From: Pseudomonas fluorescens
GTDB taxonomy: Bacteria; Pseudomonadota; Gammaproteobacteria; Pseudomonadales; Pseudomonadaceae
NCBI RefSeq assembly: GCF_001307155.1
Contig: NZ_CP012830.1
Span: forward strand, 1,915,501-1,979,500
Direction: 5' to 3'
DNA: 64,000 nt
Part shown: positions 55,076 to 64,000 of the stretch, in pieces
Layout of the letters: every line of letters starts with the position of its first letter
Position numbering within the stretch: the stretch's first letter is position 1
Translations under genes and position numbers: made by a program
The notes under the pieces: model-generated
Told to the model about the DNA's origin: nothing
Seen by the model: only the letters and a program-made list of their open reading frames with translations
Databases searched by the model: none

Positions 55076-56314
55076 TTACGCACGGGCGGGCACCGGCAAA
55101 GGCGAAGCCAGCAGGCGCTTGTCCAGCAACCCCAGGCCTTCCTGGAAGAGCTGATTGCTGCGCTCGGTGTCACCCAACTGAGCCAGCAGACGTGCGAGCT
55201 CGGCACAGGCCTCGGGGTTGCGCTGAACCCGCAAGCTGCTTTCCAGATAGTCCCGTGCCTTACCCCACAGGCTGCTTTGCAAACACAACCGCCCCAGGGT
55301 CAGCAGCAAGCTTGGGTCGCCAGGATGGTCCTTCAACCAACCCTCGGCCACGTGCAGTTGCCGCGCCGGATCGCTGCCACGCAGCAAGCCATACAGCCGC
55401 GCCAGATGGCTGTCATATTTACGTTTGAGCGCCCCGCGCAAAACCTCTTCTGCCTCGACCTCAGCCCCCAGTTGTCGCAACTGTTCGGCATAGGCCAGCA
55501 CCAGTTGCGGTTCTTGGCGCTGAGCGGAAGTCAGCTGTTGCCAGGCGCGATTGAGTGCCTGTAATCCAACCGTACCGTCTTCCTCCCGGCGAGCTGCCAG
55601 GGTGAGGTTTTCACCCCAGGCACGACGCTCCAGCTCTGCCAGCTCGCTGGCCGGCAGAACCTTGTCCTTGCGCAATTCCGGTAACAGGCGAATGACCGCC
55701 GACCAGTCGCCACGCTGTTGATGCAAACGTTGCAACTGACGCAAGACCTGAACGCTGTGAGGATGACGCTCGTGCATGGCCTGAAGAGTTGTCAGCGCAC
55801 CGTCGGTATCGCCACGATCGGTCTGCAACTGCGCGTGACTCAAGGCAATCGCCAACTCGGCCTGAGGCTGACGCTCCAGCGCACGCTCCAGCAAGCTGTC
55901 GCTTTCGTCATAGCGACCCTGCTCGTTCGCCGCTCGCGCAGCCCCCAGGTAGTAGAGCAGCGGCTGGCGCTCGGCTTCAGCAGCGCGAGACAAGTGACGC
56001 TGAGCGCTGGCCCAACGACCTTCAGCCAGGTCCAGCTGGCCATGCTCGATCGCCACTTGCACACGACGACTGCGGTTGCGGTTCGACCAGGGATTGACTA
56101 CACCGCTGGAAGTGGCCACCAACTCGATCAGCATCTTGATGCCCCATAGCACCAGCCAGATCACCGCCACCAGCGCCAACGTCGCCCACAGGCTCGATTC
56201 GTAGCGGAAGGTCTTGTAGGCGATCAGCACGTAACCCGAGTGCTGGGCGATGGCCAGTCCCAACGCCCCGGCGGCGGCGATGAGCAAAAACACAATCACA
56301 TAAAGTCGCTTCAT
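55076..56314 (-). CDS. hemY: Heme biosynthesis-associated TPR protein HemY
   Basis: A 412-residue protein with two N-terminal membrane helices (about residues 4-24 and 40-65) and a cytoplasmic TPR array, with repeated AEGRWASAQRHLSRAAE, LLYYLGAARAANEQGR and EGWLKDHPGDPSLLLTLGRL units. Its exact role in heme synthesis is unclear; it is not the oxidase also named HemY in Bacillus. It overlaps hemX by four bases and is the last gene of the operon. Confidence 0.92.
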   Translation of the reverse strand: MKRLYVIVFLLIAAAGALGLAIAQHSGYVLIAYKTFRYESSLWATLALVAVIWLVLWGIKMLIELVATSSGVVNPWSNRNRSRRVQVAIEHGQLDLAEGRWASAQRHLSRAAEAERQPLLYYLGAARAANEQGRYDESDSLLERALERQPQAELAIALSHAQLQTDRGDTDGALTTLQAMHERHPHSVQVLRQLQRLHQQRGDWSAVIRLLPELRKDKVLPASELAELERRAWGENLTLAARREEDGTVGLQALNRAWQQLTSAQRQEPQLVLAYAEQLRQLGAEVEAEEVLRGALKRKYDSHLARLYGLLRGSDPARQLHVAEGWLKDHPGDPSLLLTLGRLCLQSSLWGKARDYLESSLRVQRNPEACAELARLLAQLGDTERSNQLFQEGLGLLDKRLLASPLPVPARA

Positions 56315-57435
56315 GGGCTGGTCACCGGCGTAGTGCTCGCGGCAGGTTTCACCGAGTCCTCGGCACTGACGTTACGCCGCTCCAGATACGCCTGCACCGT
56401 GCTCAGGGTGGTTGCCAGGTCAGGCGTGATGACCGTTACCGGTTGTTTGCTCAACTCGGCAACCTGTTCGAGCATCACTTTGCTTTGCGGGTTGTCCTGA
56501 TTGAAGCTGCCTTTGAGCACATCCCGCGCCTCGGTCAGCGCCTGGGTATACACCGGCGCCTGGCCGTTGAGCGCGGCCCATTGCGCTTGCTCAAGCGCCA
56601 GGCTCAGTGCCAGACGGACCTGAGTCAGGCTTTGCCCGGCGAGCAATGGACGAATGTTTTTATCGGCATTGAAATCGATGCGAATGTAGCGCGAAATCTG
56701 GTCCCACCATTGCGCCCAGCGACTGGCGCCATCGCCATCGGAGGTCAGGGCCGAGAGCGAATCGCGCTCATGAAACTCCGGGGCGAGTTCGCTGAGTTCA
56801 GCCACCTGATCACGCAAGGCACCCAGTTGCAGGAACAACCCGGTGCGATCCGGTTGCTCGGTACTGCGCAGCGCAGCAAGACTTTTCGCAATCTGCTCGC
56901 GGGCGGCGAAAGAGCCCGGATCATTCTGCTCGCGAAGGATTTCATCGGCACCTTGCACCAGTGCCTGAGCGCTGCCGATGTCCTGCAAGGCAGACAGACG
57001 CAAACTGGCCAGACGCAGCAGGTGCTCGGCCTCGGCCAAGCGCCAATCCTTGCGGCTGGCGCCCAGAACCGTTTCCAGACGCTGATTCAAGCGCTGCTGG
57101 TCGCCCTGCAACTGGATCACCAGGCGTCGTCGGTCTTCCAGTTCATTGGCTGGCGGTAATTGCTCAAGCCGGGCTGACAGACGCTGCTCATTGAGCTTGA
57201 GGCTTTGTGCTTGATCGTTCAGGGCCTGCAATTGCCCCAATTGTTGCTGGTTGTTGGCTTGCAGGCTACGCACCTGCCAGATCCCCCAACCGCCAGCGGC
57301 AACCCCCGCGGCACCCAGCAACATTGCCAGGATCACCAGCCCTGAGCCACGGCGCGGCTCAGGGCTCTTTACAGTTTCAACCGACGCATCGAGCGCTGGC
57401 TGGACGTTATCTTTTGGCAAGGCTGTTTCGCTCAC
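56311..57435 (-). CDS. hemX: HemX family protein (uroporphyrinogen-III C-methyltransferase-like)
   Basis: A 374-residue membrane-anchored protein. A short cytosolic N-terminus and one helix (about residues 34-54) are followed by a long coiled-coil region (about 55-130) and an all-helical domain. It is annotated in databases as uroporphyrinogen methyltransferase but lacks the SAM-binding motif of true methyltransferases. It sits between hemD (17 bases upstream) and hemY (4-base overlap), so all belong to one operon. Confidence 0.92.
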   Translation of the reverse strand: MSETALPKDNVQPALDASVETVKSPEPRRGSGLVILAMLLGAAGVAAGGWGIWQVRSLQANNQQQLGQLQALNDQAQSLKLNEQRLSARLEQLPPANELEDRRRLVIQLQGDQQRLNQRLETVLGASRKDWRLAEAEHLLRLASLRLSALQDIGSAQALVQGADEILREQNDPGSFAAREQIAKSLAALRSTEQPDRTGLFLQLGALRDQVAELSELAPEFHERDSLSALTSDGDGASRWAQWWDQISRYIRIDFNADKNIRPLLAGQSLTQVRLALSLALEQAQWAALNGQAPVYTQALTEARDVLKGSFNQDNPQSKVMLEQVAELSKQPVTVITPDLATTLSTVQAYLERRNVSAEDSVKPAASTTPVTSP

Positions 57436-57451
57436 GTATCCATCCTTTGCA

Positions 57452-58216
57452 TTAGAGAACGGGCCGGGTTTCCCGCAACGCCGTTAGCAAAGCCGCGGCA
57501 CTGGCGCCACGACAATCCACAACTGTTTGGGCGCCGGCAGCCAGCGCCATCTCGGCCACCCGAGGGCTTGGAACAAACAAAGGCAACCGCGCCAACTCAG
57601 GCCAGGCACTGCCCGCCAATTGGCGCAGGTGCTCAAATCCCTGCCCACTGCTGACCACTACACCGTTCAAGCGTTCCGCTTGAATCCGCTCAGGCAATAC
57701 CCCCTCGGCATAGCGCGGCAAGCCGCGACGGTACAACTCCAGATAATCGACACTAGCACCTTGCTCACGCAAACGCTCTGCGAGCAGTTCACGTCCACCC
57801 TCGCCGCGCATGATCAACACACGAGCATCGGGCCGGGCGATAGCCTCGCGCAACGGAGTCAGTTCAAGCAATGCTTCGCTGTCATCGCCCTCCACCGGGA
57901 AGCTGACATCCAACCCATGATCCTGGAGGATCTGCGCGGTCGCCGCGCCCACGCTGAACCATTTCAAGCGCAGTGATTGCGAGCAGTACCGATCAAGCAG
58001 ATCCACACCGATTCGGGCGGCCGGCTTACTGACCACGATGACCGCACAATAGCGATCCATACCCTGAATCACCTCGCGCATTGTCTCAGAGACAGGAATC
58101 GGCTCTATCTCCAAAAGCGGCAAGCTGCTGCTGAAAATCCCCTTTTCGGCAAGAATATCGGTCAGCATCGCCGAATCATCCACGGGACGCGTCAACAGCA
58201 GGCGCCACCCCGTCAC
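57452..58216 (-). CDS. hemD: Uroporphyrinogen-III synthase
   Basis: A 254-residue enzyme that closes hydroxymethylbilane with inversion of ring D. Sequence conservation is low across the family, but [33 protein letters not shown] and the [14 protein letters not shown] segment are the expected landmarks. It starts inside the hemC stop codon (ATGA) and is cotranscribed with hemC and hemX. Confidence 0.94.
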   Translation of the reverse strand: MTGWRLLLTRPVDDSAMLTDILAEKGIFSSSLPLLEIEPIPVSETMREVIQGMDRYCAVIVVSKPAARIGVDLLDRYCSQSLRLKWFSVGAATAQILQDHGLDVSFPVEGDDSEALLELTPLREAIARPDARVLIMRGEGGRELLAERLREQGASVDYLELYRRGLPRYAEGVLPERIQAERLNGVVVSSGQGFEHLRQLAGSAWPELARLPLFVPSPRVAEMALAAGAQTVVDCRGASAAALLTALRETRPVL

Positions 58217-59154
58217 TCGTGACCTACCTCGCCATAGACCGACTTCAGAATGTCGTTGGCGCCCTGGCCAAGAAGGTCTTCGGCAACTTGCACACCCAAG
58301 GCTGCGGCATCGCTGCGTGGCGCACGACCCTCGGCACGGAGCAGCAGCCCCCCCTTCGGATCACCCACCAGGCCGCGCAGCCAGATCTGCTCGCCTTCGA
58401 GCACCGCGTAGCACGCGATCGGCACCTGACAGCCGCCGTTCAAGTGCTTGTTCAGCGCACGTTCGGCAGTGACCCGCGTGGCGGTGTCCTGGTGATGCAG
58501 AGGGGCAAGCAGGGCATGAATGTCAGTGTCGGCGCTGCGGCATTCGATACCGACAGCACCCTGGCCACCTGCTGGAAGACTGTCATCGACACTGATCGAA
58601 GAGCTGATGCGATCTTCAAAGCCCAGCCGAATCAAACCGGCCGCCGCGAGGATGATCGCGTCGTACTCACCGGCGTCGAGCTTGGCCAGCCGAGTGTTGA
58701 CGTTGCCCCGCAGAAAGCGGATTTGCAGGTCCGGCCGGCGGGTCAGCAGTTGTGCCTGGCGACGCAGGCTGGAGGTGCCGACCACGCTGCCCTGAGGCAA
58801 CTCGTCGAGGCTTGCATAGGTGTTGGAAACAAAGGCGTCACGTGGATCTTCGCGTTCGCAGATGCAAAACAGGCCTAGGCCTTCAGGGAAGTCCATCGGC
58901 ACGTCTTTCATCGAGTGCACGGCAATGTCGGCTTCGTTTTCGAGCAGCGCGGTTTCCAGTTCTTTGACGAACAGGCCCTTGCCGCCGATTTTCGACAGCG
59001 GTGAATCGAGCAGCTTGTCGCCGCGGCTGACCATAGGCACCAGCGTCACGACCAGACCCGGGTGGGCCTGTTCCAGACGAGCTTTGACGTATTCGGCCTG
59101 CCACAAGGCCAAGGCACTTTTGCGGGTAGCGATGCGGATTTCGCGAGGGGACAT
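58213..59154 (-). CDS. hemC: Hydroxymethylbilane synthase (porphobilinogen deaminase)
   Basis: A 313-residue enzyme polymerising four porphobilinogens. The dipyrromethane-cofactor cysteine lies in [13 protein letters not shown] near residue 243, the N-terminal motif is [18 protein letters not shown], and VPMVSRGDK and HSMKDVP follow. It heads the hemC-hemD-hemX-hemY operon. A 138-base spacer separates it from algR; both point the same way, so readthrough from algR is possible. Confidence 0.96.
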   Translation of the reverse strand: MSPREIRIATRKSALALWQAEYVKARLEQAHPGLVVTLVPMVSRGDKLLDSPLSKIGGKGLFVKELETALLENEADIAVHSMKDVPMDFPEGLGLFCICEREDPRDAFVSNTYASLDELPQGSVVGTSSLRRQAQLLTRRPDLQIRFLRGNVNTRLAKLDAGEYDAIILAAAGLIRLGFEDRISSSISVDDSLPAGGQGAVGIECRSADTDIHALLAPLHHQDTATRVTAERALNKHLNGGCQVPIACYAVLEGEQIWLRGLVGDPKGGLLLRAEGRAPRSDAAALGVQVAEDLLGQGANDILKSVYGEVGHE

Positions 59155-59292
59155 GGATCAATCCGTACTGAATAGATACAGCGGATAATAACAGCTCAGC
59201 CAAATCCGCTTTGACTTGTATCAGAAACAGCGCAGCCTCCCTGGCCTCACCTATCCGGTAAAGGAGAGTGAAATCCGTGCGCGAACAGCGGA

Positions 59293-60039
59293 CTAAAGCT
59301 GTTGCATCATCTTGCGCACACCCGCGACATGACGTCGGCTGACAATCAGCGCATCACCGTTGAGGCCTTTGAGAAAGAGCTGGAAATGCCCAAGTGGCGT
59401 GCGCTGCAGCCGTTCGATACGTTCGCGGGCTACCAGTGCATTGCGGTGAATACGTACGAACCGGTCGCCAAATTCGTCTTCAAGGGCTTTCAACGGCTCG
59501 TCCAGCAGAACCTCGCCACTTTCGTGGCGCAAGGTCACGTATTTGTGGTCGGCAATGAAATAGACCACTTGAGCCAACGGGATCAGTTCGATGCCTTTGC
59601 GGGTTCGCGCACTGATATGGCTGCGTGGGCCACTGCCGGTTTCTGCCGCCGGCCGAGTCAGCGCCGCGAGCTGGACGCGGTTGGGGCGCTCGGCTTTTTT
59701 CAAGGCGTCGAGCAGCTGCTCCGAACGTACCGGTTTTGCCAGATAGCCCACCGCGCTGGCTTGCAGGGCATCCAGGGCAAATTCATCCTGGGCCGTACAA
59801 AACACCACCGCCGGTGGCGTCTCGCGTTCACACAACCTTGCGGCGACTTGTAAACCGTCGAGGCCAGGCATGCGGATGTCGAGCAGCACGATATCGGGCT
59901 TCAGGCTGTCGATCAGGGTCAATGCCTCATCGCCATTGGTGGCGCTGGGCTCCAGGACACTGTAACCCTCGAGTTCGCCGACCATACGGCTCAGGCGCTC
60001 GCGGGCTTGGGGTTCGTCATCAACGATCAGGACATTCAT
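59293..60039 (-). CDS. algR: Alginate regulatory response regulator AlgR (LytTR type)
   Basis: A 248-residue response regulator. The receiver domain has the acidic pair D8/D9 and the phosphorylated D54 in VLLDIRMPGLDG, followed by K-site motif VGYLAKPVR. The C-terminal LytTR domain reads IELIPLAQVVYFIADHKYVTL and FVRIHRNALVARERIERLQ. The start at MNVLIVDDEP gives the AlgR length of 248. P. aeruginosa AlgR controls alginate and type IV pili. The sensor gene algZ/fimS that is adjacent in P. aeruginosa is absent from the 498-base gap to argH. Confidence 0.95.
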   Translation of the reverse strand: MNVLIVDDEPQARERLSRMVGELEGYSVLEPSATNGDEALTLIDSLKPDIVLLDIRMPGLDGLQVAARLCERETPPAVVFCTAQDEFALDALQASAVGYLAKPVRSEQLLDALKKAERPNRVQLAALTRPAAETGSGPRSHISARTRKGIELIPLAQVVYFIADHKYVTLRHESGEVLLDEPLKALEDEFGDRFVRIHRNALVARERIERLQRTPLGHFQLFLKGLNGDALIVSRRHVAGVRKMMQQL

Positions 60040-60537
60040 ATTGCGCTGGATTCCTGCGTGAGTCTCGCACAAGGATAGCGTAGACAGGTGAAGTGACATC
60101 CGTCACCGCGATCCACGCTAAGACTAGCGCGAGCGCCAAAAAGTGCCGTACGTCGGGTTGCAATATTTATCGGTGCCTGCGCAGTTCCATTCGAAGCCAG
60201 CCGCGACGTGGCGTCACCGTAGGGATTGCTGCTACACAATATGAACACCCCTCTTCTCTATATAGTCGGCTTCGACACTGACGTCGCACGCTTCGATGAG
60301 ACTCAGCACATGATCGACAATTGCGCTGACCCTCACGTCCAACTGTAGACGCTTGCCGCGACGACAGTGCTCATTTGAAAAATATCGTTGCGTAAACACG
60401 GCAGCGACTCAATTGAGTATGGTCGGTCAAATAAGAAAAAAACGTAGCGACCAGTGTCACCGACAGGATTGGCAACCCTGTTATTATCCACCGCAGGTTT
60501 TAACGCCATTTTCCTTCAGCCGATCACGAGCGAATTC
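60040..60537. other. Intergenic region between algR and argH
   Basis: This 498-base divergent spacer has no convincing gene. The longest ATG frame inside it is 35 codons (60241-60348) with no ribosome site. The leftward promoter of algR and the rightward promoter of argH must lie here; TATTAT at 60482-60487 is a possible argH -10. No remnant of a histidine kinase gene was seen. Confidence 0.6.
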
Positions 60538-61932
<1,395 letters not shown>

Positions 61933-61944
61933 ATCGCTAAAAGC

Positions 61945-62034
61945 ATCGCGGGCAAGCCTTGCTCCTACAGGATTTATGTCATATCGCAAACACGCGAACG
62001 ACACGAATCCGTAGGAGCAAGGCTTGCCCGCGAT
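61945..62034. repeat. Paired REP element (REPIN, family 2)
   Basis: Arms at 61945-61968 and 62011-62034 are identical to those at 42868-42958, and most of the internal sequence (acacg-gaacgacacgaatcc) is shared too. It lies between the convergent argH and glutathione transferase genes. Confidence 0.85.
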
Positions 62035-62058
62035 TGCGTCCTGAAGAACGCTACAAAC

Positions 62059-62718
62059 TTACTTCTTGGCGCTGATCATCGCCAAAAACCCTGGCATCGC
62101 CGCTTCCTTGTCTGCCGCAATGCGCTTTGCATGCGGTGTCTGCTCCAATTGCTCAAGCAACGCCTTGGCGGCTGGCAACTCGGCCAGCAAATCCAGATCG
62201 AAGAGCTTTTTACCAACCGCGCAGGCGATGCTGACGCCGTACAGGAAGTACAGGTCCGCCACGCTCAGGGTTGCGCCCGCGACGTACGGCGCGAACTTGC
62301 CGTGACGCCCCAGTGACGCAATCCCCAGCAGCAGCTCGGCCCTGGCTTTTTCCTTGATCGCTTCCGGCACCGTCATACCGAAAAAGGCCTCAGGGAAACA
62401 GGCGCGAGCCGGTAGTTCGATGTACAACTCGATTTCCTTGGCCAGCGCCAGAACCTGAGCCCGCTCGAACGGTGTTTTGGGCAGCAGCGCAGGACCCGAT
62501 TGAGTGTCTTCGAGGTACTGAAGAATCACGCTGGTCTCGTTGATGAACCCTTGTTCGACACCCAACACCGGAACCTTGCCGCGCGGGCTGATGGCCAGCG
62601 CCTCAGGGCTTTGACCGGCGTAAAACGCGACTTCCTCAAAGGGCAGGCCCTTCTCCAGCAACGCATGCTTGACCATGTTGTAGTAGTTGCTGACGGAAAA
62701 TCCATAAAGCTTGAGCAT
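62059..62718 (-). CDS. Glutathione S-transferase family protein
   Basis: A 219-residue protein with an N-terminal thioredoxin-fold GST domain: MLKLYGFSVSNYYNMVKHALLEKGL begins it (catalytic Ser/Tyr candidates at residues 8-13), and SPRGKVPVL and NETSVILQYLED follow. The C-terminal domain is helical. It conjugates or reduces electrophilic compounds using glutathione; the substrate is unknown. The start was set at MLKLYGFS because the 26 upstream residues are not GST-like. It converges with argH. Confidence 0.9.
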   Translation of the reverse strand: MLKLYGFSVSNYYNMVKHALLEKGLPFEEVAFYAGQSPEALAISPRGKVPVLGVEQGFINETSVILQYLEDTQSGPALLPKTPFERAQVLALAKEIELYIELPARACFPEAFFGMTVPEAIKEKARAELLLGIASLGRHGKFAPYVAGATLSVADLYFLYGVSIACAVGKKLFDLDLLAELPAAKALLEQLEQTPHAKRIAADKEAAMPGFLAMISAKK

Positions 62719-62843
62719 CACATAGCCTCCAGGCCGTGCAGGGGGTTGGCAGCCACTGTTATAGAACGTCGGGAGCACTCTCGCCAGCAGCATCACACGG
62801 CTGAATGCAGGTAAACTGGCGACCTTTCCTTTTGGAGCCTGCC

Positions 62844-63128
62844 ATGAGCGAGCCTAGCGATATCGACAACGACGAAGAAGAATTCGCCGAAACCACCCTG
62901 ATCGAAGCCATCGAAAACCAGATCGAAAGCGACAACCCGCCAGCAGCCAAGGCGACGTTCAACAAACTGACCCTGGTCGGTTACGAGCGTGAAGAAATCC
63001 TGCAATTGATGGCTCATGTTCTGGCCATTGAAATTGACGCACTCCTCGAAGAAGACCGCGCGTTCAATACCGAGTGGTATGAAGCCGCGCTGCGCGCACT
63101 GCCAGAGTTGCCGCCAGAAAAGAACTAA
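62844..63128 (+). CDS. Conserved acidic protein, 94 residues
   Basis: A 94-residue, strongly acidic protein. The N-terminus is dense in Asp/Glu (SEPSDIDNDEEEFAE), followed by a helical part, VGYEREEILQLMAHVLAIEID. TTTTGGAGCC precedes the ATG. The position between the GST gene and the TIGR02647 gene appears kept in other pseudomonads. It has no recognised domain. Confidence 0.75.
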   Translation: MSEPSDIDNDEEEFAETTLIEAIENQIESDNPPAAKATFNKLTLVGYEREEILQLMAHVLAIEIDALLEEDRAFNTEWYEAALRALPELPPEKN

Positions 63129-63158
63129 ACCCCTATCGCGCGGGCACGGCTCTCATTG

Positions 63159-63288
63159 TGGCGAGGGAGCTTGCTCCCGCTCGATTGCGCAGCAATCGCA
63201 AAACCTCTGGATACAGTGCAACTGGTAAAATGTGGTTGCAGGGTTTAGGGCAGCTTCGCAGCCCAACGGGAGCAAGCTCCCTCGCCAC
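63159..63288. repeat. Paired REP element (REPIN, family 1)
   Basis: Arms at 63159-63181 and 63267-63288 match the other family 1 copies, with the inner palindrome CGATTGCGCAGCAATCG. It separates the acidic protein gene from the TIGR02647 gene. Confidence 0.85.
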
Positions 63289-63415
63289 GGGTACTGCGCC
63301 TGCAAGCTCGTTCAACTGCCTGCAACGAAAAGCTCTAAGGCAACACTGGACAGCTCGCCCGAGTGCGTTCACCTTAGGGGCGCTGTCGTCTATTCCTAGA
63401 AAGTCTGGAGTCCTT

Positions 63416-63661
63416 ATGTCGCTTACCCCTGAGCTGGTTGCCGAACTGGAAATCCTTGCACTCTTCAACCTGGACAGTTCCCAGGAAGGTTTGAAAATTC
63501 ATCAGACCGCTGCCCCGAAAGCCATTGCCGCCGCACAACGCCTGTTCGACAAAGAGTTGATCACCCAGCCCGATGGCGGTTATCTGACCAGCCTGGGCCG
63601 TGACGCCGCACAGAATATTCAGACCGTTCTGACCATTCTGTCTGTCCAAGAAACCGCATAA
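63416..63661 (+). CDS. TIGR02647 family DNA-binding-like protein
   Basis: An 81-residue protein of the TIGR02647 family found in gammaproteobacteria. The segment LTPELVAELEILALFNLDSSQEGLKIH, then AAQRLFDKELITQPDGGYLT, suggests a small winged-helix-like domain. Its function is unknown. The start was set at MSLTPELVAEL; an upstream frame through the REP element is not coding. cyaA lies 184 bases downstream in the same direction. Confidence 0.8.
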   Translation: MSLTPELVAELEILALFNLDSSQEGLKIHQTAAPKAIAAAQRLFDKELITQPDGGYLTSLGRDAAQNIQTVLTILSVQETA

Positions 63662-63845
63662 CCGCTGCCGTATCGCCCACGGGAACCCCTGCTACGGGAT
63701 TTCCGCGGGCAGACTGTCGCTCATCGATAGAAATTTGACGCCAGAAACCAAAATTCAGCTTAAAAGTCCTGAGCATCAGGCTGTAAACTGCCCATCGCCC
63801 TGAGACCTTCCCACGTTCGAGCACTGCGAGCCGGTTTGAGCTGAC

Positions 63846-64000
63846 ATGACCCGCACCCATGAAATCCGCCCTGATCTGGACGAAGGAATCGATCGCAAGG
63901 TTCTCAGCCAGTTGCGTGCGCGCTTTCTGAAGCTCAATGACGGCCGACTGGCCCGAGCCATGGAAGGGTTGTCACCCCGCCAGCAAGGGGTTTTGACCCT
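63846..64000 (+). CDS. cyaA: Adenylate cyclase, class I (5' part)
   Basis: The window ends 155 bases into this gene. The visible 51 codons begin MTRTHEIRPDLDEGIDRKVL and continue with a FLKLNDGRLARAMEGL-type segment of the CyaA N-terminal domain. The gene follows the TIGR02647 gene, as remembered from other pseudomonads. CyaA makes cAMP from ATP. The catalytic domain is mostly beyond the window, so the call rests on the N-terminus and context. Confidence 0.8.
   Translation, partial: MTRTHEIRPDLDEGIDRKVLSQLRARFLKLNDGRLARAMEGLSPRQQGVLT

Noticed and set aside
60241..60348. A 35-codon frame in the algR-argH spacer.
   Set aside because: It has no ribosome site and no recognisable domain, and is short enough to be chance.

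Overview
This 64 kb window is a stretch of chromosomal backbone from a Pseudomonas, most likely the P. fluorescens complex or a close P. putida-like relative. The evidence is gene content and order: gcvTHP, hitAB-like iron ABC, ubiI/ubiH/pepP, zapA/6S RNA/5-FTHF ligase, ubiD/rho/trxA, ppx/ppk/hemB, algP/algQ/dsbH, hemYXDC/algR, argH and cyaA, in an order that from memory matches other Pseudomonas chromosomes. High GC and abundant paired REP sequences of the fluorescens type agree. I see no prophage, insertion sequence, CRISPR array or tRNA gene.

Layout. 1-6.0 kb: glycine cleavage genes gcvT and gcvH, then gcvP, with a DegT/ArnB-type aminotransferase in the opposite orientation between gcvH and gcvP. 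6.1-9.0 kb: ferric iron ABC permease and binding protein with a Fur-box-like site but no ATPase gene. 9.1-13.5 kb: ubiI-like, ubiH, pepP and a YgfB-family gene. 13.6-15.1 kb: a ZapB-like coiled coil, zapA, the 6S RNA gene and 5-formyl-THF cyclo-ligase. 15.1-21.4 kb: a 52-residue membrane protein, an EVE-domain protein, an HlyD/RbbA/YhhJ three-gene transporter operon and a secreted FliL-like protein. 21.4-26.1 kb: quinone oxidoreductase, periplasmic histidine phosphatase, glpT preceded by two GlpR-operator-like dyads, a ChaC-like enzyme and a PagP-like outer-membrane barrel behind an AT-rich spacer.

26.1-30.5 kb: ferredoxin-type reductase, ubiD, rho with a structured leader, and trxA. 30.6-34.4 kb: a FadR-type regulator divergent from a complete polar amino acid ABC transporter. 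34.7-39.5 kb: ppx and ppk1 converge on a shared terminator, followed by hemB. 39.7-44.9 kb: DedA, a fatty acid hydroxylase-superfamily membrane protein, elbB, a YaiI/UPF0178 protein and an FTR1 iron permease fused to a c-type cytochrome. 45.1-48.3 kb: a four-gene envelope operon (COG3014 lipoprotein, YcfL-like lipoprotein, LpoB, and a second LpoB/CsgG-like secreted protein). 48.4-54.9 kb: LysE exporter, ABC-F ATPase, TIGR02444 protein, the histone-like AlgP, an FKBP isomerase, AlgQ/Rsd and DsbH/DsbB. 55.1-60.0 kb: hemY-hemX-hemD-hemC and algR. 60.5-64 kb: argH, a glutathione S-transferase, two small conserved proteins and the start of cyaA.

Shared themes are one-carbon and tetrahydrofolate metabolism (gcv genes, 5-FTHF ligase), ubiquinone (ubiI, ubiH, ubiD), tetrapyrrole synthesis (hemB, hemC, hemD, hemX, hemY), iron uptake (hitAB-like, FTR1) and alginate/stress regulation (algP, algQ, algR). 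The least characterised parts are the COG3014-YcfL-LpoB-LpoB2 operon, the 52-residue membrane protein beside the 6S locus, the secreted FliL-like protein and the PagP-like barrel with an altered catalytic site. Paired REP elements of two families mark the ends of many transcription units. No clearly new multi-gene defence or metabolic system is visible; the envelope operon is the best candidate for undescribed biology.
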